A stretch of 64,000 bases of DNA from Vibrio barjaei. Lineage in GTDB: Bacteria > Pseudomonadota > Gammaproteobacteria > Enterobacterales > Vibrionaceae. A program made the position numbers and the translations under genes. A model generated the notes under the pieces. It worked only from the letters and a program-made list of their open reading frames with translations. It was not told the DNA's origin and searched no databases. Below, piece by piece: positions 54,501 through 61,697 of the stretch. The stretch is taken from assembly GCF_001639065.2 (NCBI RefSeq), contig NZ_LQXO02000053.1:62001-126000 (forward strand). Reading direction: 5' to 3'. Each line of letters starts with the position of its first letter. The stretch's first letter is position 1.

Positions 54501-54703
54501 TAAAAGATGGTTTTCATGCAACACAGGATATCCGTTCGTACGAGAAAGAGAATGGATTGAACCCAACGCCAATAATCGCGTTAACAGCGAGTGTGGTCGA
54601 TGATGATATTCAGAAGTGTTTTGATGCAGGAATGGATGCGTATGTGCCAAAGCCTGTGCGCAGAGAAAAACTCCTACATGAAATGAACAACTATCTGCCG
54701 TAA
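51539..54703 (+). CDS. Hybrid histidine kinase with NIT-like sensor and two receiver domains
   Basis: The 1054-aa protein has membrane helices at about 15-31 and 300-322 with a helical periplasmic domain resembling the nitrate/nitrite-sensing NIT fold. HAMP, the His box (His 406, SHEIRTPLNG) and an ATPase domain (GGTGLGLAIS) follow. Then comes a degenerate receiver-like segment (about 635-745), and two full receivers with Asp at about 820 and 982. The two receivers are close duplicates (both contain VEDN-VNQKVASLHL and LTASVVDDDIQKCFD). There is no HPt, so phosphate must pass to another protein. The sensed signal is unproven. Confidence 0.88.
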   Translation: MRQLNFWNNLSVQRKMLLLVLLPIALIIFLASRQISTLNLQLNNLEKVEALVRFSEILSDTQSQSNSTRLDKTTVELSPVLDSLQQYAAKIYGVEDLKRIDNLLIDYFETIESIRESQDIAETHELVDWQNESYKQLLLFVEKTPLTAVIPKVDGHLVSLAQLEWLMFWAGEEIWQINTLVSDDQKDRAAMLSTRESIVNLVQSQQLFVERFIAINADETQVSLLLRAFSNLAFEQSSVFREQLLNTKSATDLPIADIKLGMEALDLRLNLIQGVSQSIEVQLRTEIRELVSGFEKQRLLFLTLVGVLTILVVGIGISLAHRVTRNLSLVLSFLENEKSIGNIPLTARIGGKDELSRFAREVERLTNEQQESQRKLLEAKNAAEQAKENAIEASKAKSSFLANMSHEIRTPLNGVIGISEVLSDTVLTATQKDYVDTIETSSQLLLSLINDILDFSKIESGMLQINPHSTSIRETIYDIASIVAPKVKEKGIELNVDIDQNVPFRVLADDHRMRQVLMNFMSNAVKFTDKGSVTIGVHYQGESNNMASLMFEVQDSGIGIDKERQSKIFEAFAQEDDSTTRQFGGTGLGLAISTQLIELMGGEIQLDSVKGVGSRFYFTLELAIDERDYQHRSPLVLDELVIVCDSVAYEQRLRTELGFYQLNIARVCRSIHEADLLNPQKKTLLIYVEGGDVNSDKDETRFAEIQANRTAICLIRQFESSNKDFGNNICALITYPLLGNRLLKSLEACCRTLDKGVTAPNSDTCATKRVKALLVEDNIVNQKVASLHLNKMGLEYDVANNGVEAIELYKKDAGYAFILMDCMMPIMDGFEATEKIRNHESDNHLPRTPIIALTASVVDDDIQKCFDSGMDDYVPKPFKAEILKEKIVSAIELKGTVDNPITLDSNTPIEQTPKSNPAPVETESVSDALSSGRVLLVEDNLVNQKVASLHLKKAGFDYVIAADGQEALELFISQGKFDVILMDCMMPVKDGFHATQDIRSYEKENGLNPTPIIALTASVVDDDIQKCFDAGMDAYVPKPVRREKLLHEMNNYLP

Positions 54704-54876
54704 CTTCTCAAGACTTAGTCTTTTTAAACAATGGCATTGCTGCAGCACATATAGTGTCTCGAAAGATAGCAATGCTACCGTACCATTAGAGAAATGCATA
54801 CTTTGTTCGCTTGGTCAGGTGAACCGTCATCACGAAACACCTAATATAAGTCAATCTAAATTACCTGAGTGTTTCG

Positions 54877-55791
54877 ATGCTACTTATCTCTATTTCAATT
54901 GTTATATTTGCCGTTCTATTGTTACCTATTATTCGTAATAAGGAGAAGTGTTACCTCGACCAATATAGCCGAGATCTGGTTCCTGGAAGAGTAATCAAAC
55001 TATCAAAGGGTTATGTTCATTACGATTTACAAGGAGATGACAGTGGCGACGTAGTGGTCTTGATTCATGGTTTTTCTGCACCTTCATATATGTGGGAGAA
55101 AAACGTATCTTCACTGACTAGTGCTGGGTACAGAGTACTAACTTTTGATTTATATGGACGCGGTTATAGCGACCGACCTAACACAATCTATGATCGCCAG
55201 TTATTCGTTAACCAGATAGAAGAACTAACGCAGGCAGTTGTGCCGTCGGATAAATTTCACTTGATTGGTTTGTCTATGGGAGGCGCAATAGTATCGGCCT
55301 ACGCGTCAACATTCCCTCATAAAGTACTGAGTGTTGGTTACATTGCGCCGTTCAATCAACCTGTTGATCTTGGGGCATTGACACTACCGGTCATTGGCAA
55401 ATGGCTTGGATATAGTTTCTTTATTCCGAAGCTTGCCGCTAATCAACTTAATGATTTAGTCTATCCGGAAAAACAGCTTAATTGGGAAAAGAGATTTGCA
55501 GAACAGATGCAATACAAAGGTTTCAGAAGAGCCATTATCGATACGGCTAATAACCTAATCTCCAAAGACCCTAGTGAAGATTATAAATTAGTCGGACTAA
55601 GTGGCATAAAAAAATTGGTCATTTGGGGGGACCAAGACAAAGTAATACCAGTCCAAGATGCTAGCAGGGTAGTTGACATGTTGGGTGAAAACACAACCTT
55701 CGTGTTGTTGAAGAATGCTGGTCACGTATTGCAGTTTGAGGCGGCGGAGCAAGTAAATGCTGCACTGTTGGAACATTTAGCTCGGAGTTAA
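54877..55791 (+). CDS. Membrane-anchored alpha/beta hydrolase
   Basis: An N-terminal hydrophobic helix (about residues 1-19) anchors a 304-aa alpha/beta hydrolase. The catalytic triad is visible: nucleophile Ser in GLSMGG (about 131), Asp in WGDQDK (about 252) and His in NAGHVLQFE (about 284), with the oxyanion HGFS. The lid region is ordinary. No substrate is indicated by the neighbours. The family includes esterases and C-C hydrolases. Confidence 0.86.
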   Translation: MLLISISIVIFAVLLLPIIRNKEKCYLDQYSRDLVPGRVIKLSKGYVHYDLQGDDSGDVVVLIHGFSAPSYMWEKNVSSLTSAGYRVLTFDLYGRGYSDRPNTIYDRQLFVNQIEELTQAVVPSDKFHLIGLSMGGAIVSAYASTFPHKVLSVGYIAPFNQPVDLGALTLPVIGKWLGYSFFIPKLAANQLNDLVYPEKQLNWEKRFAEQMQYKGFRRAIIDTANNLISKDPSEDYKLVGLSGIKKLVIWGDQDKVIPVQDASRVVDMLGENTTFVLLKNAGHVLQFEAAEQVNAALLEHLARS

Positions 55792-55802
55792 AATCGCAAG
55801 TT

Positions 55803-55830
55803 ACAGCGCCAGTAGTAACTGGCGCTTTGT
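55803..55830. terminator. Bidirectional terminator
   Basis: Stem AGCGCCAGT (55805-55813) with ACTGGCGCT (55818-55826), between the hydrolase and the convergent mgsA. Confidence 0.8.
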
Positions 55831-55838
55831 TCGAGTAT

Positions 55839-56294
55839 CTAGACTCGCTCTGCTAGATACGCATCGTAATCTGGCACTTCGATTTCAACTTCTTGCTCTA
55901 AAAGGTTTGACTCAAACAGGAAGTTGGCCGTTGCACGGTTTGTCGCGACAGGAATATTCCAAACACTAGCAATACGCAGTAGGGCTTTAACATCAGGATC
56001 ATGCGGTACCGCATTTAGTGGGTCCCAGAAGAAAATCAGCATGTCTAGTTTTCCTTCAGAGATCAACGCACCGATTTGTTGGTCGCCACCCATTGGGCCA
56101 CTAATCATACTTTTGATTGCCAGACCAGTCTCTTTACTTAACATGTGACCAGTGGTGCCGGTCGCATAGAGAAAGTGACCTTGTAACTTCTCTTTATTCT
56201 CTTGCACCCAGCGCAGCAATTCTGGTTTGTAATGGTCATGTGCGACCAGGGCTATATGTTTATGTGCTGGCATGGTACGAATAGTTTTTTGCAT
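55839..56294 (-). CDS. mgsA: Methylglyoxal synthase
   Basis: The 151-aa enzyme converts dihydroxyacetone phosphate to methylglyoxal and phosphate, relieving sugar-phosphate stress. It has the family motifs HIALVAHDHYK, ATGTTG (phosphate loop), SGPMGGDQQIGALI, and FFWDPLNAVPHDPDV with the catalytic Asp and His. The length matches E. coli MgsA (152 aa). The AGGA about ten bases upstream of the ATG is the ribosome site. Confidence 0.96.
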   Translation of the reverse strand: MQKTIRTMPAHKHIALVAHDHYKPELLRWVQENKEKLQGHFLYATGTTGHMLSKETGLAIKSMISGPMGGDQQIGALISEGKLDMLIFFWDPLNAVPHDPDVKALLRIASVWNIPVATNRATANFLFESNLLEQEVEIEVPDYDAYLAERV

Positions 56295-56456
56295 TTGACT
56301 CAGTTCCTAAGTGTTTATCTTCCAATTCCAATAACCATGTTTTCAATAACCATGTATTGCCATATTCGTTATTGGAATTGAAAGGTATTCAGATACTTTT
56401 TGATGTTAATGGTTGTATTACACAGTATCAATGATGATAACTGATATCTGTGACAG

Positions 56457-57449
56457 TTAATCCCCTTGGACTGAGAAGACAGGCCGATAGCCTGTAGGAG
56501 ATAGTGACTTTTCAATTGCGAGACTTGATAAGTGTGTCGGTGAAAGAACCTCAATACTAGGTGCTTGGTCCTTTTTAAATGGTATTCCTCTCAAGTAAGA
56601 AGTAGCTTGAAGCAATGATAGGCGACCTTGTTCCACCATCTTATCTGTAGGAGCAAGCTGAACTTTGTCTCGCAATAACCCTCGATAGACACCGTGACTG
56701 AGGTAGATGGACAACAACTCAATGCTATCTTCTTTTCCAGAGCTTCGTAACTCGCTGATTGCGGCTTCAATCGCAACAGCGCTTCCAACGATATATGCCA
56801 GATTATCGTGGTCTTCTATAACTTGTTGAACTAGGTTACGCTGTAACTCCTTGTCATTGTCGGCCCACAGAGTTTCGATTACATTGATGTCGCTATCTTT
56901 GATGGCTTCCAGAAAACCAAGAATGACAGGTTTCGTACCGCCACTAGAGCGAGGGCCAGGTAACAATGCCACAGGAGTAATTCCAGTTCCCTTTGGGTGT
57001 TTCTTAGCGAGATAGTCGCCAACTTTGTAGCCCATCCAGTACCAATCAACGCCAACTACGCCTTTCACGTGTCTCTCTTGTTGTTTGTCGACGACAAGGT
57101 GATTAACGGTGGCAAAAACTGGTACATCACCTGTATATGCGGATAAATCGTGAGTGAATGCAGTAGGAGAGACGGTACCCAGAATAATGGCATCCGCGTT
57201 CCATTGACGACAGGCGCTCAATTGAGCCCTTTGTTTTTCAATATTGGGGTAGCCGCCAGACTCTAACACTTTCAACTCTACTTTTTGCTCTTTGGCTTCT
57301 TGAACCATGCCGTAGTTAACGGATAGCCAATAGGAATCCTTGAGGTGAGGATAGATTGCACAGATCTTTTCCTGAGACGCGATGGCTTGCAAGCTAGAAA
57401 TGAGCAAGGCAACATAGAAAATGGAATGGAATATGTTTTTTTTTGACAT
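56457..57449 (-). CDS. torT: Periplasmic TMAO-sensing protein TorT
   Basis: The 330-aa protein has a signal peptide (ending LQAIAS) and a periplasmic binding protein fold of the sugar-binding type (ICAIYPHLKDSYWLSVNYGMV, WNADAIILGTVSP, VGVDWYWMGYKVGDYL, PGPRSSGGTKPVILGF). It fits TorT, which works with the kinase TorS to detect trimethylamine N-oxide. The divergent torS lies just across a short promoter region, which supports the call. The regulator torR and the reductase genes are not in the window. Confidence 0.88.
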   Translation of the reverse strand: MSKKNIFHSIFYVALLISSLQAIASQEKICAIYPHLKDSYWLSVNYGMVQEAKEQKVELKVLESGGYPNIEKQRAQLSACRQWNADAIILGTVSPTAFTHDLSAYTGDVPVFATVNHLVVDKQQERHVKGVVGVDWYWMGYKVGDYLAKKHPKGTGITPVALLPGPRSSGGTKPVILGFLEAIKDSDINVIETLWADNDKELQRNLVQQVIEDHDNLAYIVGSAVAIEAAISELRSSGKEDSIELLSIYLSHGVYRGLLRDKVQLAPTDKMVEQGRLSLLQATSYLRGIPFKKDQAPSIEVLSPTHLSSLAIEKSLSPTGYRPVFSVQGD

Positions 57450-57541
57450 TGGTTAATCGTTTAGTGGCATCTCTATCTTCAACACTGCAAAATATAGCGT
57501 ACTATCAAAGAGTAAAGAAGTGGATTCTGCCGGAGTGGTTA

Positions 57542-60463
57542 ATGTTACTCTCTAAAGCCAGTATTGGCCGTAAATTATTATTCTCGTTTCTTGTTATGGC
57601 GATGTTGGTTTTGCTATCAACGGCTATCGGTGTATCAGGGTTCTCATTTGTTGCTAAAACAGAGCGTAATGTTGTCGATACCGCCATTCCTTCAATGCTC
57701 GAAGCGCGTGAAGTATCAGAGCTGAGTACTCGTATCATTGCTTCTGTCCAAACCCTGTCTAATGCGAAAACCAAAGAACAACACCAAGAAGCCGGCAAAG
57801 TGCTGTTTTCACGTTTGGAAGCACTCCTCACTCATATTAAAACGTTAGGTTCAGACTCATTTGATTCGCAATTGCTCAACGAGCTTGAGAACTATGTTCA
57901 ATCAATTATTGATAGTCTCGTCGAACTTGGGGTTGCTGTAGAGCAATCTATTACCTTGGATCAGTCTATTAACGATGAAGTCGAACTTCTAAGAGTAAAA
58001 GCCGAAGAACTTGAGCAGCTAACACGTACTCAGGTGCTCAATACTAGTACTATCGCCGTTGCGAATGTGACTCATATATATCGCTTGCTGGAACAAGAGA
58101 ATAAAGCCGACGCTTTAGATGCGCTAGACAGTTTGGTGGAAGTTGACCTTGACTTGTCTGAGCGATTACACGAATTGCACTTATTGGCTTTTAAGACTCT
58201 AAATCAAATTGAGGAGAGTCGTACAGTTTCAGATCTCGGTCGAATTGAAGAACTGCAAAAGGACTATCAAAACAACATCAGTATTATGACAAGACGAGTC
58301 AAAGGGGTTGAAGATCCTGCTCGTTCTAAGCAAATGAGTGAGCTTTTGGCTGAACTATCTCAAGGAAAGCGCGTTTTCTCATTACTAAATCAGAAACACA
58401 ATGTTAGACAACGCTCTAAAGCATTGATGCAAGAGACGCTAGAGCAGCTTACGTCGTTAAACTCCACCGTGTCAAAATTGGTCGATCAGTCAAATGCGGC
58501 GACCACGAAAGCGGTGGCTGAGCTATCTTCGACATTAAGTTTTGCACAATGGACGTTAGCACTTTTATCTATTGCAGGTTTTGTCGTTGTTGTTTTGATT
58601 GTATGGCGAGTTGTCTATGTGTCCGTAGTAAAACGTCTAGGTGAATACTCATCAGCATTACTTTCCATTGCTAAGGGCCAATTAAAGGTAGATGTTACTG
58701 TTAAGGGTAATGACGAACTTGCTCATATGGGACAAGCCATCATCACTGCTCGCAATACTGCTCAAGCACTTAAGGTGGTTGCTGAGGCTGAAGCCGCCGC
58801 AAAAAGAGAGCTTCAAGAGCACAAAGAACATCTTGAAGAGATCGTGGCAGATCGAACGTTACAACTTCAGAAGAGTAATGAACGATTAAATCAAGAAGTA
58901 CTCAACCACGCTAAAGCGAGAAATGCCGCGGAACAGGCAAATCGTGCTAAATCGGCATTTTTGGCGACAATGAGCCACGAAATACGCACTCCTATGAATG
59001 GGGTTCTCGGTACAGCAGCTTTAATGGAAGAGACACCATTAAACGGCCAACAACAGAAGTTTCTTGATGTCATTAATCGAAGTGGTCAGAACCTGCTTGC
59101 TATTCTCAATGATGTGCTTGATTACTCCAAGATAGAAGCAGGGCATTTAGAAATAAGAAACAAGCCGTTTGATCTTTATCGTATGATCCAAGATTGCTAT
59201 CAACTTATGTTAGGCAAAGCTTTAGAGAAAGGTCTCGACTTTAAGTTTCATATCGAAAGTGACGTGTCTGACGTCTATTGTGGCGATGTAACTCGATTAA
59301 GCCAAGTGCTCAATAACCTCGTTGGCAATGCCATTAAGTTCACATCTTCAGGCCAAGTGGATATTTACGTTTCACTCGATCCAGATGACGAAACATGTGT
59401 GATGGTAGAGGTTTCGGATACGGGGATTGGAATCAGTCCTGAGGATCAGCTCAATCTGTTTGACGCATTTACTCAAGCTGAAAATGGGAATTCATCAGCA
59501 GGCGGTACTGGGCTTGGCCTAGCTATCAGCCAAAAATTGGTAAGAGCGATGAATGGGGCAATTTACGTTGATTCCTACTTAGAAGAAGGTAGCCGCTTTT
59601 GGTTCGTCGTTCCACTAGAGCAGTGCACTATAGATAAACAAGAAATAATCCAACCGCTTGGCATCACTAAAACAGTAAATGGTCGCATCCTGTTGATCGA
59701 AGATAATGCAGTGAACGCAATGGTGGCTGAAGGGTTTTTAATGAATATGGGACACCATGTCATTTGTGCTGAAAGTGGCCATGATGCAAAACATATCTTT
59801 TCTCATAACGACTTTGACGTAGTCTTAGTCGATATCAACCTTCCAGATTGCAATGGTGTCGACCTAATGCACCAACTTCGTGAAATCGAGGTCTCTCAAG
59901 CGCAAAAACATCATGCTCCTATGATCGCCGTTTCAGCTCATGTATTTAGTGAAGAAGTTGAAAGTTATTTGGAAGCTGGTTTTGATGGCTACCTCCCTAA
60001 GCCTGTAGATAGGGAAGCGTTAAAAGAGATGATTCAAACTAAGTTAAAAGGCAGTGATTTCGAAATGAAAAATCAAGAACATGCAATTTCTACTTACGAA
60101 GAACCTGCTATTGAACAAACGGGTATTATCGACCCTAGCGTTATTGAGGCAGACATCAAAGTGCTGGGAATCGAAAGAATGACCAAGATTGTAGGCGCAT
60201 TTACTAGCTCAAGTGAGCAGGCGTTACACGAGTTAGAACAAGCCGCACAAATTGACAACGCAAAAGATATTAAGGCATTAGCGCACAAAATGAAGGGTTC
60301 AGCAGGCTCCCTTGGCTTAAGCAGACTTTTTGAAATCTGTTTGTCAATCGAATCTTCAGAAGACCAACTTGGACGATATTTAGAATTACTTGAACCTTTA
60401 GTTACGGCTCAGAGAATGTCAGTAGACTCGCTGATATCAGTACTGGATAAACATACAGGTTGA
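57542..60463 (+). CDS. torS: Hybrid sensor kinase TorS
   Basis: The 973-aa protein has two membrane segments (about 12-34 and 338-360) around a large helical periplasmic domain, a HAMP region, a coiled coil, the His box (His near 479, SHEIRTPMNG), an ATPase domain (GGTGLGLAIS), a receiver (Asp near 763, VVLVDINLPD) and a C-terminal HPt (His near 914, AHKMKGSAGSLG). This order matches TorS of E. coli. The frame starts at 57443, overlapping torT, but ATG 57542 has GGAG six bases upstream and begins just before the first membrane helix. It would pass phosphate to TorR to induce TMAO respiration. Confidence 0.9.
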   Translation: MLLSKASIGRKLLFSFLVMAMLVLLSTAIGVSGFSFVAKTERNVVDTAIPSMLEAREVSELSTRIIASVQTLSNAKTKEQHQEAGKVLFSRLEALLTHIKTLGSDSFDSQLLNELENYVQSIIDSLVELGVAVEQSITLDQSINDEVELLRVKAEELEQLTRTQVLNTSTIAVANVTHIYRLLEQENKADALDALDSLVEVDLDLSERLHELHLLAFKTLNQIEESRTVSDLGRIEELQKDYQNNISIMTRRVKGVEDPARSKQMSELLAELSQGKRVFSLLNQKHNVRQRSKALMQETLEQLTSLNSTVSKLVDQSNAATTKAVAELSSTLSFAQWTLALLSIAGFVVVVLIVWRVVYVSVVKRLGEYSSALLSIAKGQLKVDVTVKGNDELAHMGQAIITARNTAQALKVVAEAEAAAKRELQEHKEHLEEIVADRTLQLQKSNERLNQEVLNHAKARNAAEQANRAKSAFLATMSHEIRTPMNGVLGTAALMEETPLNGQQQKFLDVINRSGQNLLAILNDVLDYSKIEAGHLEIRNKPFDLYRMIQDCYQLMLGKALEKGLDFKFHIESDVSDVYCGDVTRLSQVLNNLVGNAIKFTSSGQVDIYVSLDPDDETCVMVEVSDTGIGISPEDQLNLFDAFTQAENGNSSAGGTGLGLAISQKLVRAMNGAIYVDSYLEEGSRFWFVVPLEQCTIDKQEIIQPLGITKTVNGRILLIEDNAVNAMVAEGFLMNMGHHVICAESGHDAKHIFSHNDFDVVLVDINLPDCNGVDLMHQLREIEVSQAQKHHAPMIAVSAHVFSEEVESYLEAGFDGYLPKPVDREALKEMIQTKLKGSDFEMKNQEHAISTYEEPAIEQTGIIDPSVIEADIKVLGIERMTKIVGAFTSSSEQALHELEQAAQIDNAKDIKALAHKMKGSAGSLGLSRLFEICLSIESSEDQLGRYLELLEPLVTAQRMSVDSLISVLDKHTG

Positions 60464-60471
60464 GCCAAAAG

Positions 60472-60537
60472 GTGACTATTTGCTAAGTTTGACGTATAAT
60501 TGACGTAATTTCATGTCATTAATATGTCGAGGTGCTG
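60472..60537 (+). promoter_or_regulatory. Promoter and probable operator of the RES/Xre module
   Basis: GTGACT (60472-60477), a 17-base spacer and a perfect TATAAT (60495-60500) form a promoter. Two direct copies of TTGACGTA (60489-60496 and 60500-60507) overlap the -10 box, and inverted ATGTC-type copies follow at about 60513 and 60524. This pattern suits binding by the antitoxin to control its own operon. Confidence 0.6.
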
Positions 60538-60891
60538 ATGTTGAGTTTACAACGTGAAGGGATAGAAGATCCCAAACTTTGGGCCAACGCGTTTTACACG
60601 ACAGTTGATCATATCGCTTTATTTGTGGACTTACCTGTTCAGTCATTAAAACGAGTGGACCGCATAAAGCAAGCGAGGATTCAAACTCGTCTTTTAGAAG
60701 TCCATGCACTCTTAAGAAGGGTTCAACCATGGTTTTCGAGTGAGCAAGCAGCTTGGTCATGGTTTATTGGTGAACCGATCGCTTCGTTTGGTAGACTGAC
60801 GCCTTCGGAGATCATTAAGCAGTATAAAGCTGAAGGTGTAGCGGCATTGAACGATTACATCACAGCTAAAGAAATGGGTTCTTTTGAGTGA
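60538..60891 (+). CDS. Xre/MbcA/ParS-type antitoxin (DUF2384)
   Basis: The 117-aa protein has an N-terminal helical Xre-like part and a C-terminal DUF2384 toxin-binding domain (RVQPWFSSEQAAWSWFIGEPIASFGRLTPSEIIKQYKAEGVAALNDYI). ATG 60538 is preceded by GAGG at five bases. It overlaps the RES toxin gene by four bases, which is usual for antitoxin-first modules. It would block the toxin by binding and repress the operon. Confidence 0.88.
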   Translation: MLSLQREGIEDPKLWANAFYTTVDHIALFVDLPVQSLKRVDRIKQARIQTRLLEVHALLRRVQPWFSSEQAAWSWFIGEPIASFGRLTPSEIIKQYKAEGVAALNDYITAKEMGSFE

Positions 60892-61454
60892 TTTTAAGTC
60901 AAAACAATCCATTGATATCCAACCTGCTTTCTGCACCTTTAACTAGGTTTCAAGGTGTTTGTTATCGAATGCATAACCCTGTTTGGGCATGGTCTCCACT
61001 TAGTACTGAAGGGGCTGTGCGCGCGGGTGGGCGATTCAACCCTAAGGGGTCACCCGCACTTTACTTAAGTTTGAAACCGGAAACGTGTATTGCTGAGATA
61101 GCTGGTGGCGCATCGACACGTTTGCTCGATCCAATGACACTATGCTCATACCATGTCGACATAAATGGCGTACTCGACTTACGTTTATATTATCAAGAGT
61201 TCTCTTCAGGTTGGCGACTTGAACTGTTGAAGAAAAAGCAGCCTTTGGGATGGGTTCTATACCAAGCAATTCAACAACGTCCTGAGGTTAAGGCTCTATT
61301 AGTACCTAGCTATCAGATGGTAGGCGAATATAACTTGGTCGCTATTCGATGGCAGGATGGTGAAATCACCTTGTATGATCCGGACGGGCGTCTCGCTGCG
61401 GTGTATGGTGATCAGCTCACTATAAATCATGAAATAAAAAAAGGGCTCAAATGA
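60888..61454 (+). CDS. RES-domain toxin
   Basis: The 188-aa protein carries the RES fold: Arg, Gly-Arg-Phe-Asn (RAGGRFNPKGSPALYLSL), the Glu of the EIAGG region and a C-terminal core. RES toxins degrade NAD+ or transfer ADP-ribose and stop growth. Translation starts at a GTG inside the antitoxin stop (GTGA overlap), so the two are coupled. A terminator follows at once. It is a chromosomal toxin-antitoxin unit outside the element. Confidence 0.9.
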   Translation: MILSQNNPLISNLLSAPLTRFQGVCYRMHNPVWAWSPLSTEGAVRAGGRFNPKGSPALYLSLKPETCIAEIAGGASTRLLDPMTLCSYHVDINGVLDLRLYYQEFSSGWRLELLKKKQPLGWVLYQAIQQRPEVKALLVPSYQMVGEYNLVAIRWQDGEITLYDPDGRLAAVYGDQLTINHEIKKGLK

Positions 61455-61464
61455 GCCCTTTATT
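61438..61464 (+). terminator. Terminator after the RES/Xre module
   Basis: Stem AAGGGCTC (61441-61448) with GAGCCCTT (61453-61460), preceded by A and followed by T. It includes the toxin stop codon. Confidence 0.75.
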
Positions 61465-61481
61465 AGATCGTCCTTGATGGT

Positions 61482-61667
61482 TTACCGTTCGTCTTCATAG
61501 AAGGTACGATGTTCAATCGCATAAGGGTCTTCATCAAGTCCTCTGTTTGAGAGTCCTCTCAAATGTTCAAGTTGGTGTTCCAACATATTCACGGCCTCGT
61601 AGTCGCCGTCTGAACAGGCAACATATATCTGTTGCTCGATGGCTTCAATGCTATCTTTAATGCTCAT
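61482..61667 (-). CDS. Small acidic helical protein, 61 aa
   Basis: The protein begins MSIKDSIEAIEQQIYVACSDGDYEAVNMLEHQLEHLRGL and ends DPYAIEHRTFYEDER. It is acidic and predicted to form a helical hairpin. GGAGG lies six bases upstream of ATG 61667 (a second ATG is one codon earlier). It starts 30 bases after the cti gene on the same strand and is probably co-transcribed. The family is unknown to me. Confidence 0.65.
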   Translation of the reverse strand: MSIKDSIEAIEQQIYVACSDGDYEAVNMLEHQLEHLRGLSNRGLDEDPYAIEHRTFYEDER

Positions 61668-61697
61668 CATACACCTCCAAAGAGTTCCGGAGAGCAC

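Noticed and set aside
57443..57541. Upstream start of torS overlapping torT
   Set aside because: It gives 33 extra residues with no clear ribosome site, while ATG 57542 has GGAG at six bases and starts just before the first membrane helix.
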